Positions 7,860 through 15,577 of a stretch of 64,000 nucleotides of DNA are shown piece after piece. Position 1 is the stretch's first letter; each line of letters begins with the position of its first letter. The position numbers and the translations under genes are program-made. The notes below the pieces were generated by a model that was not told the origin of the DNA, did not search any database, and saw nothing but the letters and a program-made list of their open reading frames with translations. Origin of the DNA: Streptomyces gilvus (GTDB lineage: Bacteria > Actinomycetota > Actinomycetes > Streptomycetales > Streptomycetaceae); the NCBI RefSeq assembly GCF_022513565.1, contig NZ_JAKWBE010000015.1, forward strand, positions 124,001-188,000, given 5' to 3'.

Positions 7860-8762
7860 TCAGCCCAGCAGCTGGCTCTGCAGGGCCACCGTCTGTTCGA
7901 AGGGGACGGCCTTGGCGCCGCCCTTGCGGGACTGCACCACCAGGGCGAGGGTGTCCCCGGACTTGAGGTACGCCTGCCGGACCTGCTCGGAGCCGTAGGG
8001 CCGCTTCTCGGTGTACGCGGAGACGCTGACGTTCTCGGCGCGGGCGACGTCCGGGAAGGCGTCGTCGTAGGCGGCGTCCGGGGCGCCCTTCAGCGCGTAG
8101 ACCGTCGAGTCGTAGGAGACCAGGCCCGGCGAGAACAGGTCGTCCGCGACCGCCGAGGTGTCGAACTGCAGCAGGTACACACGCGTACGCGTGCCGTCCG
8201 GCATGGTCCAGCCGCGGGCCGCGATGTGCCGGAGGCCGTCGTCGGTCAGATTCTGGGCGAACTCCCTGCGGTCGTCCGCGGAGGCGTACTGGGCGACGAA
8301 GTCCTTCGTGGCCAGCCAGCCGTCCGCGCCGCGCAGCGAGGCGTCGGCCTTCGCGCCCTTGGGCGCCGGCAGGACGAGCGCGCGCAGGTCCGCGTAGTGG
8401 GCGTTCGCCGGGTTGTCGTCGGCGAAGGGGCCCGGACTGCCGGCGGGCAGGGGCGGCTCGGCCAGCCGCGGGTAGTCCCAGCGCCCGTCCGACGCGGTCG
8501 CGAGACCGGGTACGTCGGTGCGTTCCATCTGCGTGATGCCGTACGCCGTTCCCGCCCCGGCCGCCGCGAACACCACGACGGCCGCGGTCCAGCGCAGGGC
8601 GGCACGCAACACGCGCCGGTCCTTGCGCGGCCGGGGCTGCGGCGCGGGCTCCGCGGACGGCGGTCCTTCGACGGCTTGGGGAGCCTCGGGGGCCTCGGGC
8701 GCCTCGGGGGCCTCGGCGGCCTCGGGCTCGGAGGGAACCATCGAGTGCTGCTGGTCGGTCAT
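7860..8762 (-). CDS. Single-pass membrane protein with extracellular domain (paralogue set, third gene)
   Basis: A 300-residue protein. The N-terminus (about 1-55) is acidic and repetitive, with several APE repeats. It is followed by a basic stretch and one transmembrane helix (AAVVVFAAAGAGTAYGITQM), then about 210 residues outside the cell. ATG 8762 overlaps the preceding stop by four bases, so it is translationally coupled. The layout and the C-terminal pattern (GD-x-hydrophobic strand-VVQSRKGG, then a closing helix) resemble the two upstream neighbours, suggesting duplication. I do not recognise the domain; there are no catalytic motifs. Confidence 0.7.
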   Translation of the reverse strand: MTDQQHSMVPSEPEAAEAPEAPEAPEAPQAVEGPPSAEPAPQPRPRKDRRVLRAALRWTAAVVVFAAAGAGTAYGITQMERTDVPGLATASDGRWDYPRLAEPPLPAGSPGPFADDNPANAHYADLRALVLPAPKGAKADASLRGADGWLATKDFVAQYASADDRREFAQNLTDDGLRHIAARGWTMPDGTRTRVYLLQFDTSAVADDLFSPGLVSYDSTVYALKGAPDAAYDDAFPDVARAENVSVSAYTEKRPYGSEQVRQAYLKSGDTLALVVQSRKGGAKAVPFEQTVALQSQLLG

Positions 8763-9592
8763 ACCGCCCGTCCCGTCGTCTTGACGCGGTCGAGCTGATC
8801 GCTCAGGAACAACGCGACCCCCTTCGGATCCATCGACGGGCCCCCGGACGCGGTGAGCGAGACCAGGACGTCGCCCTCGTACGCGGAGCAGACCATCTCC
8901 GTGAGCTTCTCCCCGGCGACCTTCGGCGGCAGGAAGCACCGGGCGTTCTTGTGGCCCTTGACGGCGGGTCCCTTGCGCAACGAGGTCAGGGCGTCCAGGA
9001 AGGTGCTCTGGTAGGCGACGATGTCCCGCGCCGACTTCTCGTCCATCTGGGACAGCACGACGTCGATCGTGAAGGCGTGGTCAGCGGCCAGAGTGGAGTC
9101 CGCGGCCCACGAGGTGTTCATGTAGCTGCGCATGGCCATGCCCCTGATGTGCTCCCGGTCGATCTGCCGCTCCAGCCGGAGCCGCTGCGCGCGGGGCAGA
9201 CCGCTGATCCCCTCCTTGCGCAGGGCCGTGGCCTCACGCCCGGAGAGCTCCGCGTCGGAGCCGAACTCGTCGATGTCGGGGCCGCGGACGTAACCGCTGG
9301 TGGCGTACGGCAGCAGCATGCCGCGCAGCCCCTTGGCCGCGGCGGCCTTCCGGTCCGCCGCTGGCGCCGGGAACTTCCACACCGGGGCGCCCGCGTCCCG
9401 GTCGGCGCCGTGCACCGTCACCGCGGTGTACCCGATGCCGCCGAGAACGGCGGCGGCGAGCAGGGCGGACGCTGCGATCGCGGCGATCCGGCCCCGGCGT
9501 ACGGGCTTCTTCGGAACCGGGGTGGTGGTAGCGGGTTCCACCGGGTCGACGGGCTCCACCGGTCCCGCCTCGCCGACATGGTTCTCGGTCAC
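8759..9592 (-). CDS. Single-pass membrane protein with extracellular domain (paralogue set, second gene)
   Basis: A 277-residue protein: a Pro/Glu/Val-rich cytoplasmic N-terminus, basic KKPVRRGR, one transmembrane helix at about residues 36-60, and an extracellular domain. The ectodomain contains two cysteines (NARCFLPPK and EMVCSAYEG), possibly disulfide-bonded, and ends in a strand (GDVLVSLTASGG) plus a helix, as in its neighbours. It overlaps both neighbouring genes by four bases. Function unknown; the set could form one hetero-oligomeric envelope complex, which is inference from co-translation and similarity. Confidence 0.7.
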   Translation of the reverse strand: MTENHVGEAGPVEPVDPVEPATTTPVPKKPVRRGRIAAIAASALLAAAVLGGIGYTAVTVHGADRDAGAPVWKFPAPAADRKAAAAKGLRGMLLPYATSGYVRGPDIDEFGSDAELSGREATALRKEGISGLPRAQRLRLERQIDREHIRGMAMRSYMNTSWAADSTLAADHAFTIDVVLSQMDEKSARDIVAYQSTFLDALTSLRKGPAVKGHKNARCFLPPKVAGEKLTEMVCSAYEGDVLVSLTASGGPSMDPKGVALFLSDQLDRVKTTGRAV

Positions 9593-10353
9593 AGCCGCTC
9601 CATCTGTCGCTCGGCCAGGTCCATGATCTTCTTCTTGGGGACCGGCTTGGTGTCGTAGACCCAGACCTCCAGGGCGATGTCCCCTCGCCAGGCGTGGGCC
9701 TCGGCGCTGTAGGACCCGGCCGAGGCGTGGACGTACGCCGTCCCGTTGCCCGTGCCGGGGACGGCCCAGCTGTCGGTGCCCGGATCCTTCTCGGCGTAGG
9801 AGTCGGCGGTCTCGACGACGTCGGAGGCGCCGCGGTCGCTTTCCTGGCGGTACTGCACGAGGAGGATGTCGACCTCGCGGTCGCCCTCACGCCACTGGGT
9901 GATGGCCGCGCGCCGGAACTCCTCACCGATGAAGTAGCTGAAGGCGACGTCGGGCTTGGTGAACATCCGCGAGTAGCCGGCCAGGTCCAGCCACCCGTCG
10001 GCGCTCCTGGGCAGGAGGGCGTTCCGCGCCCCGTCCGGGCGCCTCAGCAGCAGCTTGCGCAGATCGCCGTCCGTCTTGACCCGGCGGTCCTGGGCGGCGG
10101 ACAGAGGAGCGGGGCCCGCGCCGGTGGACCGCGGGAGCGTGGGCTGCGAGAGCGAGGGCAGTGCGGTGGGCGCGCGGTGGGCCTGCACGAGGTAGCCGGT
10201 GCAGGTGCCGGCGACGACGCCGAGCACGGCGGCGGCGGCGATCAGCAGGGTGGTGCGTCCCCGGGGGCGCGGCCCGCGCTCCGGCGCGCGCTCGGGCTCG
10301 GGCTCGGGCACATCCGGCGCAATCGGCTCCTGCGCCTGTATGGGTACTTCCAA
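9589..10353 (-). CDS. Single-pass membrane protein with extracellular domain (paralogue set, first gene)
   Basis: A protein of about 254 residues. The cytoplasmic N-terminus is rich in Pro and Glu, then comes RGRTTLLIAAAAVLGVVAGTCTGYLV as the membrane helix, then about 190 residues outside. The C-terminal part has the strand pattern GDIALEVWVYD followed by a Lys-rich helix, like the next two genes. I placed the start at TTG 10353 because GTGGGGG sits six bases upstream; an ATG at 10383 is an alternative but lacks a ribosome binding site. The stop overlaps the next start by four bases. Confidence 0.65.
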   Translation of the reverse strand: MEVPIQAQEPIAPDVPEPEPERAPERGPRPRGRTTLLIAAAAVLGVVAGTCTGYLVQAHRAPTALPSLSQPTLPRSTGAGPAPLSAAQDRRVKTDGDLRKLLLRRPDGARNALLPRSADGWLDLAGYSRMFTKPDVAFSYFIGEEFRRAAITQWREGDREVDILLVQYRQESDRGASDVVETADSYAEKDPGTDSWAVPGTGNGTAYVHASAGSYSAEAHAWRGDIALEVWVYDTKPVPKKKIMDLAERQMERL

Positions 10354-10452
10354 GACGTTCCCCCACAAACATGAAGTGCGCATTCCGTATGCGCGCACAG
10401 GAGACTCATGGCCAAGGGCCGAAGTTGTAGCGGTGTTGATTACGATTCGGGC

Positions 10453-10815
10453 ATGGCGAAGAAGCTCGTGATCAAGGTGACGGCGGGGGCCGACGCGCCC
10501 GAGCGGTGCTCGCAGGCGTTCACGGTGGCGGCGGTGGCCGTGGCCAGCGGCGTCGACGTCTCGCTGTGGCTGACCGGGGAGTCCGCGTGGTTCGCGCTGC
10601 CGGGGCGGGCCGCCGAGTTCGAGCTGCCGCACGCGGCCCCGCTGCCCGGCCTCCTCGACTCGGTCCTCGCCGCGGGCCGCGTCACCCTGTGCACCCAGTG
10701 CGCGGCCCGCCGGGACATCACCGAGAAGGACGTCCTGGAGGGCGTACGGATCGCGGGCGCCCAGGTCTTCGTACAGGAGGCGCTGGGGGAGGAGACGCAG
10801 GCGCTGGTCTACTGA
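10453..10815 (+). CDS. DsrE/F-like sulfur-relay protein
   Basis: A 120-residue protein of the DsrE-like fold. It starts MAKKLVIKVTAGADAPERCSQAFTVA and has a central TLCTQCAARRD segment with two cysteines; one of these sits where DsrE-type proteins carry persulfide. The conserved Cys in PERCSQA is a further candidate. It is near a thiosulfate sulfurtransferase, a DUF1416 protein and a ThiS/MoaD-like sulfur carrier, so a role in moving sulfur or in peroxide/sulfide handling is plausible but unproven. It is divergent from the membrane protein operon to its left. Confidence 0.78.
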   Translation: MAKKLVIKVTAGADAPERCSQAFTVAAVAVASGVDVSLWLTGESAWFALPGRAAEFELPHAAPLPGLLDSVLAAGRVTLCTQCAARRDITEKDVLEGVRIAGAQVFVQEALGEETQALVY

Positions 10816-10837
10816 GCGGCAGACGCAGCGGCAAGAG

Positions 10838-11101
10838 CTACGGACGCGGGCGCTTCTTGCCGTCCAGTTCGTCCCACCACTCGTCGGACTGGGGGTCGCC
10901 GGAGGGGTCGTCCCACCAGCGGTCCTCGGGGCCGCGCCGGTTGGCGACCATGGCGGCGACCGGGGGGATGACCATCGCCACGACGCACATGGCGACGGCC
11001 GCCGGGATCGACCAGATGCGTACGACTCCCCAGGCCAGGACGAACAGCGTGACGCAGGTGCCCATCATGGCGAAATACACGTGACGGCGGCGTGCCAGCA
11101 T
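10838..11101 (-). CDS. DUF3099 membrane protein
   Basis: An 87-residue protein with two transmembrane helices (about residues 9-28 and 33-53) and an acidic, Trp-rich C-terminal tail (RWWDDPSGDPQSDEWWDEL). The order RRRHVYFAMMGTC ... IPPVAAMVANRR is typical of the actinobacterial DUF3099 family, whose role is unknown. It converges on the DsrE-like gene 22 bases away and is separated from the upstream DUF1416 gene by a strong hairpin. Confidence 0.8.
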   Translation of the reverse strand: MLARRRHVYFAMMGTCVTLFVLAWGVVRIWSIPAAVAMCVVAMVIPPVAAMVANRRGPEDRWWDDPSGDPQSDEWWDELDGKKRPRP

Positions 11102-11128
11102 GCTTCCAGGGTAGGTCCGGACATGCCG

Positions 11129-11168
11129 AAGGGCCGCACTGCGGGCGTCCGCCCGGGGTGCGGCCCTT
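11129..11168 (-). terminator. Strong hairpin terminator after the DUF1416 gene
   Basis: Arms AAGGGCCGCAC and GTGCGGCCCTT form an 11-bp perfect stem, with a second CGGGCG/GCCCG pairing inside the loop. It lies 17 bases after the DUF1416 stop and before the DUF3099 start. Confidence 0.8.
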
Positions 11169-11185
11169 GGCTCGCGGGCTGTCGG

Positions 11186-11473
11186 TCAGACGGCGATCGC
11201 GACCTCGGCGAGGCCGCCCTGCTGGGCGACGACCGTGCGGTCGGCGGTGCCGCCGGGGACCAGGGCGCGGACGGTCCAGGTGCCCTCGGCCGCGTAGAAG
11301 CGGAACTGGCCCGTCGCGGAGGTCGGGACCTCCGCGGTGAACTCGCCGGTCGAGTCCAGCAGGCGGACGTAGCCCACCACCGGCTCGCCGTCGCGGGTCA
11401 CCTGGCCCTGGATCGTCGTCTCACCGGGCTTGATCGTCGAGGCGTCGGGGCCGCCGGCCTTCGCTCCACACAT
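11186..11473 (-). CDS. DUF1416 protein linked to thiosulfate sulfurtransferase
   Basis: A 95-residue protein beginning MCGAKAGGPDASTIKPGETT, with the N-terminal Cys typical of this actinobacterial family. The rest is an all-beta domain (GQVTRDGEPVVGYVRLLDSTGEF and so on) resembling a carboxypeptidase regulatory-like or transthyretin-like fold. It is regularly the next gene after a rhodanese, as here (80 bases), so a partner role in sulfur transfer is a fair inference. ATG 11473 has GGAG nine bases upstream; an upstream TTG would bury that site. Confidence 0.85.
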   Translation of the reverse strand: MCGAKAGGPDASTIKPGETTIQGQVTRDGEPVVGYVRLLDSTGEFTAEVPTSATGQFRFYAAEGTWTVRALVPGGTADRTVVAQQGGLAEVAIAV

Positions 11474-11553
11474 GTCTTTCTCCAAGAGGGGTCTGACCGG
11501 AGGAAGGCCGGTCGGGATCTGCGGGTTGGTTCGCTTGGTGTGCCGGGCCGGAC

Positions 11554-12393
11554 TTACTTGCCGGAGCCGAGCTCGATCGGGACGCCGACGAGGCTGCCGT
11601 ACTCGGTCCAGGAGCCGTCGTAGTTCTTGACGTTCTCCACGCCGAGCAGCTCGTGCAGGACGAACCAGGTCAGCGCGGAGCGCTCACCGATGCGGCAGTA
11701 GGCGATGGTGTCCTTGGCGAGGTCCACGTCCTCGTCGGTGTACAGCTCCTTGAGCTCGTCGTCCGACTTGAAGGTGCCGTCGTCGTTGGCGTTCTTCGAC
11801 CACGGGATGTTCTTCGCGGACGGGACGTGGCCCGGGCGCTGGGACTGCTCCTGCGGCAGGTGGGCCGGGGCGAGCAGCTTGCCCGAGAACTCGTCGGGCG
11901 AGCGCACGTCGACCAGGTTCTGCGAGCCGATCGCGGCGACGATGTCGTCACGGAAGGCGCGGATCGCGGTGTTCTGCGGCTTGGCCTTGTAGTCGGTCGC
12001 CGGGCGCTCCGGGACGTCCTCGACCAGCTCGCGGGCGTCCAGCTCCCACTTCTTGCGGCCGCCGTCGAGCAGCTTGACGTTCTCGTGGCCGTAGAGCTTG
12101 AAGTACCAGTAGGCGTAGGACGCGAACCAGTTGTTGTTTCCGCCGTAGAGGATCACCAGCGTGTCGTTGGCGATGCCCTTCGCCGACAGGAGCTTCTCGA
12201 AGCCCTCCTGGTCGATGAAGTCGCGGCGGACCGGGTCCTGCAGGTCCTTGGTCCAGTCGATGCGGATCGCGTTCTTGATGTGGTTCTTCTCGTAGGCGGA
12301 CGTGTCCTCGTCCACCTCCACGATCGCGATGTTCGGGTCGTCGAGGTTGGCCTCGACCCAGTCGGCGTCGACCAGGACGTCGCTGCGGCTCAT
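11554..12393 (-). CDS. Thiosulfate sulfurtransferase (two-domain rhodanese)
   Basis: A 279-residue enzyme with two rhodanese domains (about residues 4-125 and 140-275); only the second is catalytic. The active loop reads CRIGERS with the catalytic cysteine at residue 233, the CRxGxR(S/T) form of thiosulfate sulfurtransferases. It transfers sulfane sulfur from thiosulfate to cyanide or thiols in the cytoplasm. The ribosome binding site is GGAGGAG. A 26-codon leader with two cysteine codons and two hairpins precede it, so expression is probably tuned to cysteine supply. DUF1416 follows. Confidence 0.92.
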   Translation of the reverse strand: MSRSDVLVDADWVEANLDDPNIAIVEVDEDTSAYEKNHIKNAIRIDWTKDLQDPVRRDFIDQEGFEKLLSAKGIANDTLVILYGGNNNWFASYAYWYFKLYGHENVKLLDGGRKKWELDARELVEDVPERPATDYKAKPQNTAIRAFRDDIVAAIGSQNLVDVRSPDEFSGKLLAPAHLPQEQSQRPGHVPSAKNIPWSKNANDDGTFKSDDELKELYTDEDVDLAKDTIAYCRIGERSALTWFVLHELLGVENVKNYDGSWTEYGSLVGVPIELGSGK

Positions 12394-12440
12394 GCTCTTT
12401 CTCCTCCGGGGCAGTTGCGGCGGGGCATACGAGTCTGCGG

Positions 12441-12489
12441 GGTGCGCACGCCCGTACGGGGGCGGCGCACCGGTGCCCTGAGCAGGGCA
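12441..12489 (-). promoter_or_regulatory. Two hairpins between leader peptide and rhodanese: attenuator candidate
   Basis: 12441-12471 can fold into a long stem (GGTGCGC with GCGCACC, then CGCCC with GGGCG, one bulged base), and 12474-12489 into TGCCCT/AGGGCA. Both lie between the leader stop (12519) and the sulfurtransferase start (12393). No clear T-tract follows, so control could be at termination or at ribosome access. The regulatory role is inferred from layout. Confidence 0.45.
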
Positions 12490-12518
12490 GGGGGGATGCG
12501 GAGGTCTGGGCCTTCCGC

Positions 12519-12599
12519 TCAGAAGGGGCGACAGAGCATGGCGGCCACGCGGCACAGGTCTACTGCCCGCCGCTTCGTGAGATCCGCCTGTCGCTTCAT
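12519..12599 (-). CDS. Cysteine-containing leader peptide upstream of the thiosulfate sulfurtransferase
   Basis: A 26-codon frame starting MKRQADLTKRRAVDL and ending in Phe. It contains two cysteine codons at positions 16 and 23, in VDLCRVAAMLC. This matches the short leader peptides with an R-x-VDL-x-RV core that precede sulfur-assimilation genes in actinobacteria, where ribosome stalling at Cys codons is thought to sense cysteine. A GAGG lies just before the ATG. It is followed by two hairpins and then the sulfurtransferase gene. The peptide itself probably has no function beyond regulation. Confidence 0.72.
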   Translation of the reverse strand: MKRQADLTKRRAVDLCRVAAMLCRPF

Positions 12600-12799
12600 G
12601 ACCTCGATCGTAGGGACGGACAGGCGGGCGTGTCACCGGTGTGTCGGATGGTGAGACGCGATCGTCCGCAATGCGGGAAGGGATCATGGTCCGGGCCGCG
12701 GCGGCGCGGTCCGCGGGCGGAAGTTTCGGTCACCGCAGCTACCGTACGGACGCCCGTGTCTCGTCTTTCGGACACTTGGCGTCCATCGCCGGTCCGGTC

Positions 12800-13540
12800 C
12801 TACCCCGCGAGCTTGACGTTCGAACCCGTCACCGTGATCTCCACACCGCTCTTCGCGGCCTGCACACCGTCCAGCTTCACACCGCCCGGGAGCCGGTCGA
12901 TGGTCTGCTGGAAGTCGGTGATCGAGCGGATCCGGGACTCGGCGAGGTCGACGACCAGCTTGGGCAGGTTGTCGGCGTGCACCTTGACCGTGGCGCCGTC
13001 GACGGTGACGGTGCTGAGCACGGGGTACGTCTGGGAGGCGCCGGCGGCCGTGACCTTGACGTCGACCTTGATCTTGCCGCTGCCGCCGTCGGAGAGGCCG
13101 ACGACCTGGGCGTTGACGCCGGGGATGATCTGCGTGGGCTGGGACTTGGCGGCCTTCAGCAGCTCGTCGTAGGCGATGGTGGCGGTGCCGGTCGCGGTGG
13201 AGGCGGTGGCGGAGCTGTAGTCGCCGGTGAAGGTGACGCCCTTCATGTCGGCCTGGAGGTCGTCGATGCGGATGCTCTTCGGGGCGCCGGCGGTGGTGGC
13301 GCCCGTGTCGGCCTCGTAGTCCTTGATGCCGATGCGTACGTCGTCCAGCTTGCCGGCGGCCACCTGGGTGAGGAACGGGAAGCCCTTGATGGAGACGTCC
13401 GGGGTGGAGGCGAGGCCCTCGGTGGTCTTCAGCTTGTCGGCGGCCTCGTTCTCGGCAAAGTGCACCGCGACGCGGTCGGCGATCACGAAGAGGCCGCCCA
13501 GGATCACGACGACGATCAGAAGTATTCGCAGGGCGCGCAT
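12800..13540 (-). CDS. LmeA-like phospholipid-binding protein (DUF2993)
   Basis: A 246-residue envelope protein. One N-terminal membrane helix or uncleaved signal (RALRILLIVVVILGGLFVIADRVAV) leads into a DUF2993 domain beginning HFAENEAADKLKTTEGLASTPDVSIKGFPFLTQ, a pattern shared with mycobacterial LmeA, which binds phosphatidylinositides and helps lipoglycan maturation. The substrate in Streptomyces is unknown. ATG 13540 directly precedes the signal segment; longer readings run into repetitive intergenic DNA. Confidence 0.8.
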   Translation of the reverse strand: MRALRILLIVVVILGGLFVIADRVAVHFAENEAADKLKTTEGLASTPDVSIKGFPFLTQVAAGKLDDVRIGIKDYEADTGATTAGAPKSIRIDDLQADMKGVTFTGDYSSATASTATGTATIAYDELLKAAKSQPTQIIPGVNAQVVGLSDGGSGKIKVDVKVTAAGASQTYPVLSTVTVDGATVKVHADNLPKLVVDLAESRIRSITDFQQTIDRLPGGVKLDGVQAAKSGVEITVTGSNVKLAG

Positions 13541-13661
13541 TTCTTCTTCCCCCACCTGGCTGACGACGTTGGTGTACGGCGGACACCCGCCGGATGCCGC
13601 TCGTACCGGAGCGTAGCCCTGCCGGGGGCTTGGGCCGGGAGATTGTCGATCACCTGTGACA

Positions 13662-13724
13662 GGGGCGGGCGGTGCCGTGGTCGCCTTCCCCTGGGGGCGG
13701 GCGGTGCCGTGGTCGCCGTCCCCT
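13662..13724. repeat. 32-bp tandem direct repeat, two copies
   Basis: The unit GGGGCGGGCGGTGCCGTGGT plus 11 more bases occurs at 13662-13692 and again at 13694-13724 with one mismatch. It lies in the non-coding gap between the DUF2993 gene and the gene ending at 13800, just before the extragenic element. Confidence 0.75.
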
Positions 13725-13792
13725 GGGGGCTGCCGCCCCCAGACCCCGCGTCGGCCCTCAACGCGCCTCGTCTTCAAACGCCGGACGGGCTG
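13723..13792. repeat. Streptomyces extragenic repeat element (copy 1)
   Basis: It starts with a perfect hairpin (CTGGGGGC, 4-base loop, GCCCCCAG) and ends with TCAAACGCCGGACGGGCT at 13774-13791. The reverse form of this last motif, AGCCCGTCCGGCGTTTGA, is a sequence I know as recurrent between Streptomyces genes. A shorter copy is at 30655-30673. It lies at the 3' end of the gene stopping at 13800, so it may act in termination or mRNA processing. Confidence 0.6.
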
Positions 13793-13799
13793 GTGGCAC

Positions 13800-15284
13800 C
13801 TAGCCCAGTGCGCGGCCCAGGACGTACACCGCCGGGGCCGCCGCTGTCAGGGGCAGGGCCACTCCTGCTGTGAAGTGGACGAATCTAGACGGGTAGTCGT
13901 AGCTCGCGACGCGGTGGCCGATGAGGGCGCAGAGGGACGCGGCGGCGCCCAGGAGGGCGCCCTTCGTGCCGAAGCCCGTCATGCCGCCGACCGCGATGCC
14001 CGCGCCGGCGGCGGCGAGGAGCGAGACCACCAGTGAGGCCGGGGTGGGGAGCGGGAGGGCGCGTGCCAGGAGCGCCACCGCCACCGCCGCCGCGCCGACG
14101 GACACCGCGTCCGTGTCGGCCGCGAGGTAACCGGCGGCGAGGATCGCCAGCGCCGCCGAGGCGACCGTCGCCATCAGGCCGTACATCCGCTCGTCCGGGT
14201 CGGCGTGCGAGCGCAGCTGCAGGACCAGGGACAGCAGGACCCAGACGCCGAGCGTGCCGAGGATGGCCGCCGGTCCGTGCTCGCGGCCCGCCGCCAGCAG
14301 GGCGACGTCGGCCACCAGCGCACCCAGGAAGGCCAGCGCGATGCCCTGGCGGGCGGGCCACATGCCGTTCAGCCGGAACCAGCCCGCCGCGGTGATCGCC
14401 TGGAGGACGACGAGGGGGAGGAGGAGGGCGTACGAGCCGACGGCCGCCGTCCCCGAGAGCAGGAGCCCGAGCAGCGCCGTCAACGCGGCCGGCTGCATCC
14501 CGGGCTCGATGACCGGCGAACGCCCCTCCAGCCGGGCCCGCTGGGCATCGGTGATGCGCGCGTTGCCGGAGAGGGTGGCGGGACCGTAACCGAGGTCGGG
14601 GGCGTGGGTCGGGGTGCTTGCCGGGTGGGTCGGTGCGCCCGCTGGGTCGGCCGGCCCGCTTGCCACGGCGGGGCCGCCGGGTGGGTCGGTCGGGGCGCCT
14701 GCCGCCCCACCAAGGCCACCTGCCGACTGGGCGGGTGCGCCTGCCGGGTGGGCGTGGGCCGAGCGGTTTGCCGGGTAGCCGAGGGCGTACGTCGTCTGCG
14801 CGGGGGCGTGGGCCGTGGGTGCGCCTGCCGTCTGTGCGGAGGCCTGCGGCTGGTAGCCGGCGGGGTCAGCTTGGGCAGCGCCGGGATAGGCCGAGGCGGC
14901 CCCGGGATGGGCCGAGGCGCTCCCGGGATGGGCCGAGGCGGGGTCAGGGTAGGCGGCGGATGCGGGATGGGCGCCCTGGGGCGTGTAGCCCTCGTAGCCC
15001 TGCCCCTGGTGCGTCTGCTGCTGCCACTGCTGCGGGGACTGGGGGTGATGTGCCTGCTGGTGCCATTCCGGCGCCCCGTGCTGCTGCGGCGGCTCGGCGC
15101 TCTCCTGCGGCGGGTGGGGCGCTGCTCCCGGCGTCCGCACGGGTGCGTGGGCCTGGGTTTCCCAGGTCTGGCCCTGCCACTGCTGGGCGGCGTACGGGTC
15201 GTCGTAGGACTGGTGCGGCTGCTGGGGCGGCCACTCCTGCTGCGGCGCCCGCTGCTCGTACGGGTCGTACGGCTGGTCGGTCAT
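13800..15284 (-). CDS. Polytopic membrane protein with long Pro/Gln/Ala-rich N-terminus
   Basis: A 494-residue protein. The first 250 or so residues are low-complexity: Gln/Pro/Tyr-rich at the start (YDPYEQRAPQQEWPPQQP), then imperfect Ala-His-Pro-Gly repeats. After ITDAQRARLEGRSPVIEPGM comes a membrane domain of about eight to nine helices. The start is ATG 15284 because AGGAGG sits six bases upstream, inside the end of the ThiS-like gene, so the two are coupled. I do not recognise the membrane domain. The disordered tail is probably cytoplasmic. Confidence 0.75.
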   Translation of the reverse strand: MTDQPYDPYEQRAPQQEWPPQQPHQSYDDPYAAQQWQGQTWETQAHAPVRTPGAAPHPPQESAEPPQQHGAPEWHQQAHHPQSPQQWQQQTHQGQGYEGYTPQGAHPASAAYPDPASAHPGSASAHPGAASAYPGAAQADPAGYQPQASAQTAGAPTAHAPAQTTYALGYPANRSAHAHPAGAPAQSAGGLGGAAGAPTDPPGGPAVASGPADPAGAPTHPASTPTHAPDLGYGPATLSGNARITDAQRARLEGRSPVIEPGMQPAALTALLGLLLSGTAAVGSYALLLPLVVLQAITAAGWFRLNGMWPARQGIALAFLGALVADVALLAAGREHGPAAILGTLGVWVLLSLVLQLRSHADPDERMYGLMATVASAALAILAAGYLAADTDAVSVGAAAVAVALLARALPLPTPASLVVSLLAAAGAGIAVGGMTGFGTKGALLGAAASLCALIGHRVASYDYPSRFVHFTAGVALPLTAAAPAVYVLGRALG

Positions 15285-15286
15285 CG

Positions 15287-15541
15287 TCACCCTCCTGCGA
15301 ACGGCGGGAGCACCTCGACCGTGCCGCCGTCGGCCAGCCGTACCGTCTCATGTCCGCGGGTGCCCACGGGGTCACCGTCGACGAGGAAGGAGCATCGCTG
15401 CAGCACGCGCACCAGTTCCCCGGGGTGTCGCGCGCGCACGGCGTCGAGCGCCTCGGCGAGGGTGTCCGCGTCGTACGGCTCCTCGGCGAGCCCGGCCGCG
15501 GCCTTCGCGGCGGCCCAGTAGCGCACCGTGACCTTTGGCAT
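15287..15541 (-). CDS. ThiS/MoaD-family ubiquitin-like sulfur carrier
   Basis: An 84-residue beta-grasp protein starting MPKVTVRYWAAAKAAAG and ending LPPFAGG. The C-terminal Gly-Gly is the site that is adenylated and turned into thiocarboxylate in MoaD and ThiS. The N-terminal RYWAAAKAAAG is MoaD-like. No activating enzyme or molybdopterin synthase large subunit is nearby, so its pathway (molybdopterin, thiamine or another) cannot be decided. It has a good ribosome binding site (TTGAGGAACGG) and overlaps the next gene's ribosome binding site. Confidence 0.85.
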   Translation of the reverse strand: MPKVTVRYWAAAKAAAGLAEEPYDADTLAEALDAVRARHPGELVRVLQRCSFLVDGDPVGTRGHETVRLADGGTVEVLPPFAGG

Positions 15542-15577
15542 CCGTTCCTCAATCAATCGGCGGTGTACAGCGTCAGG

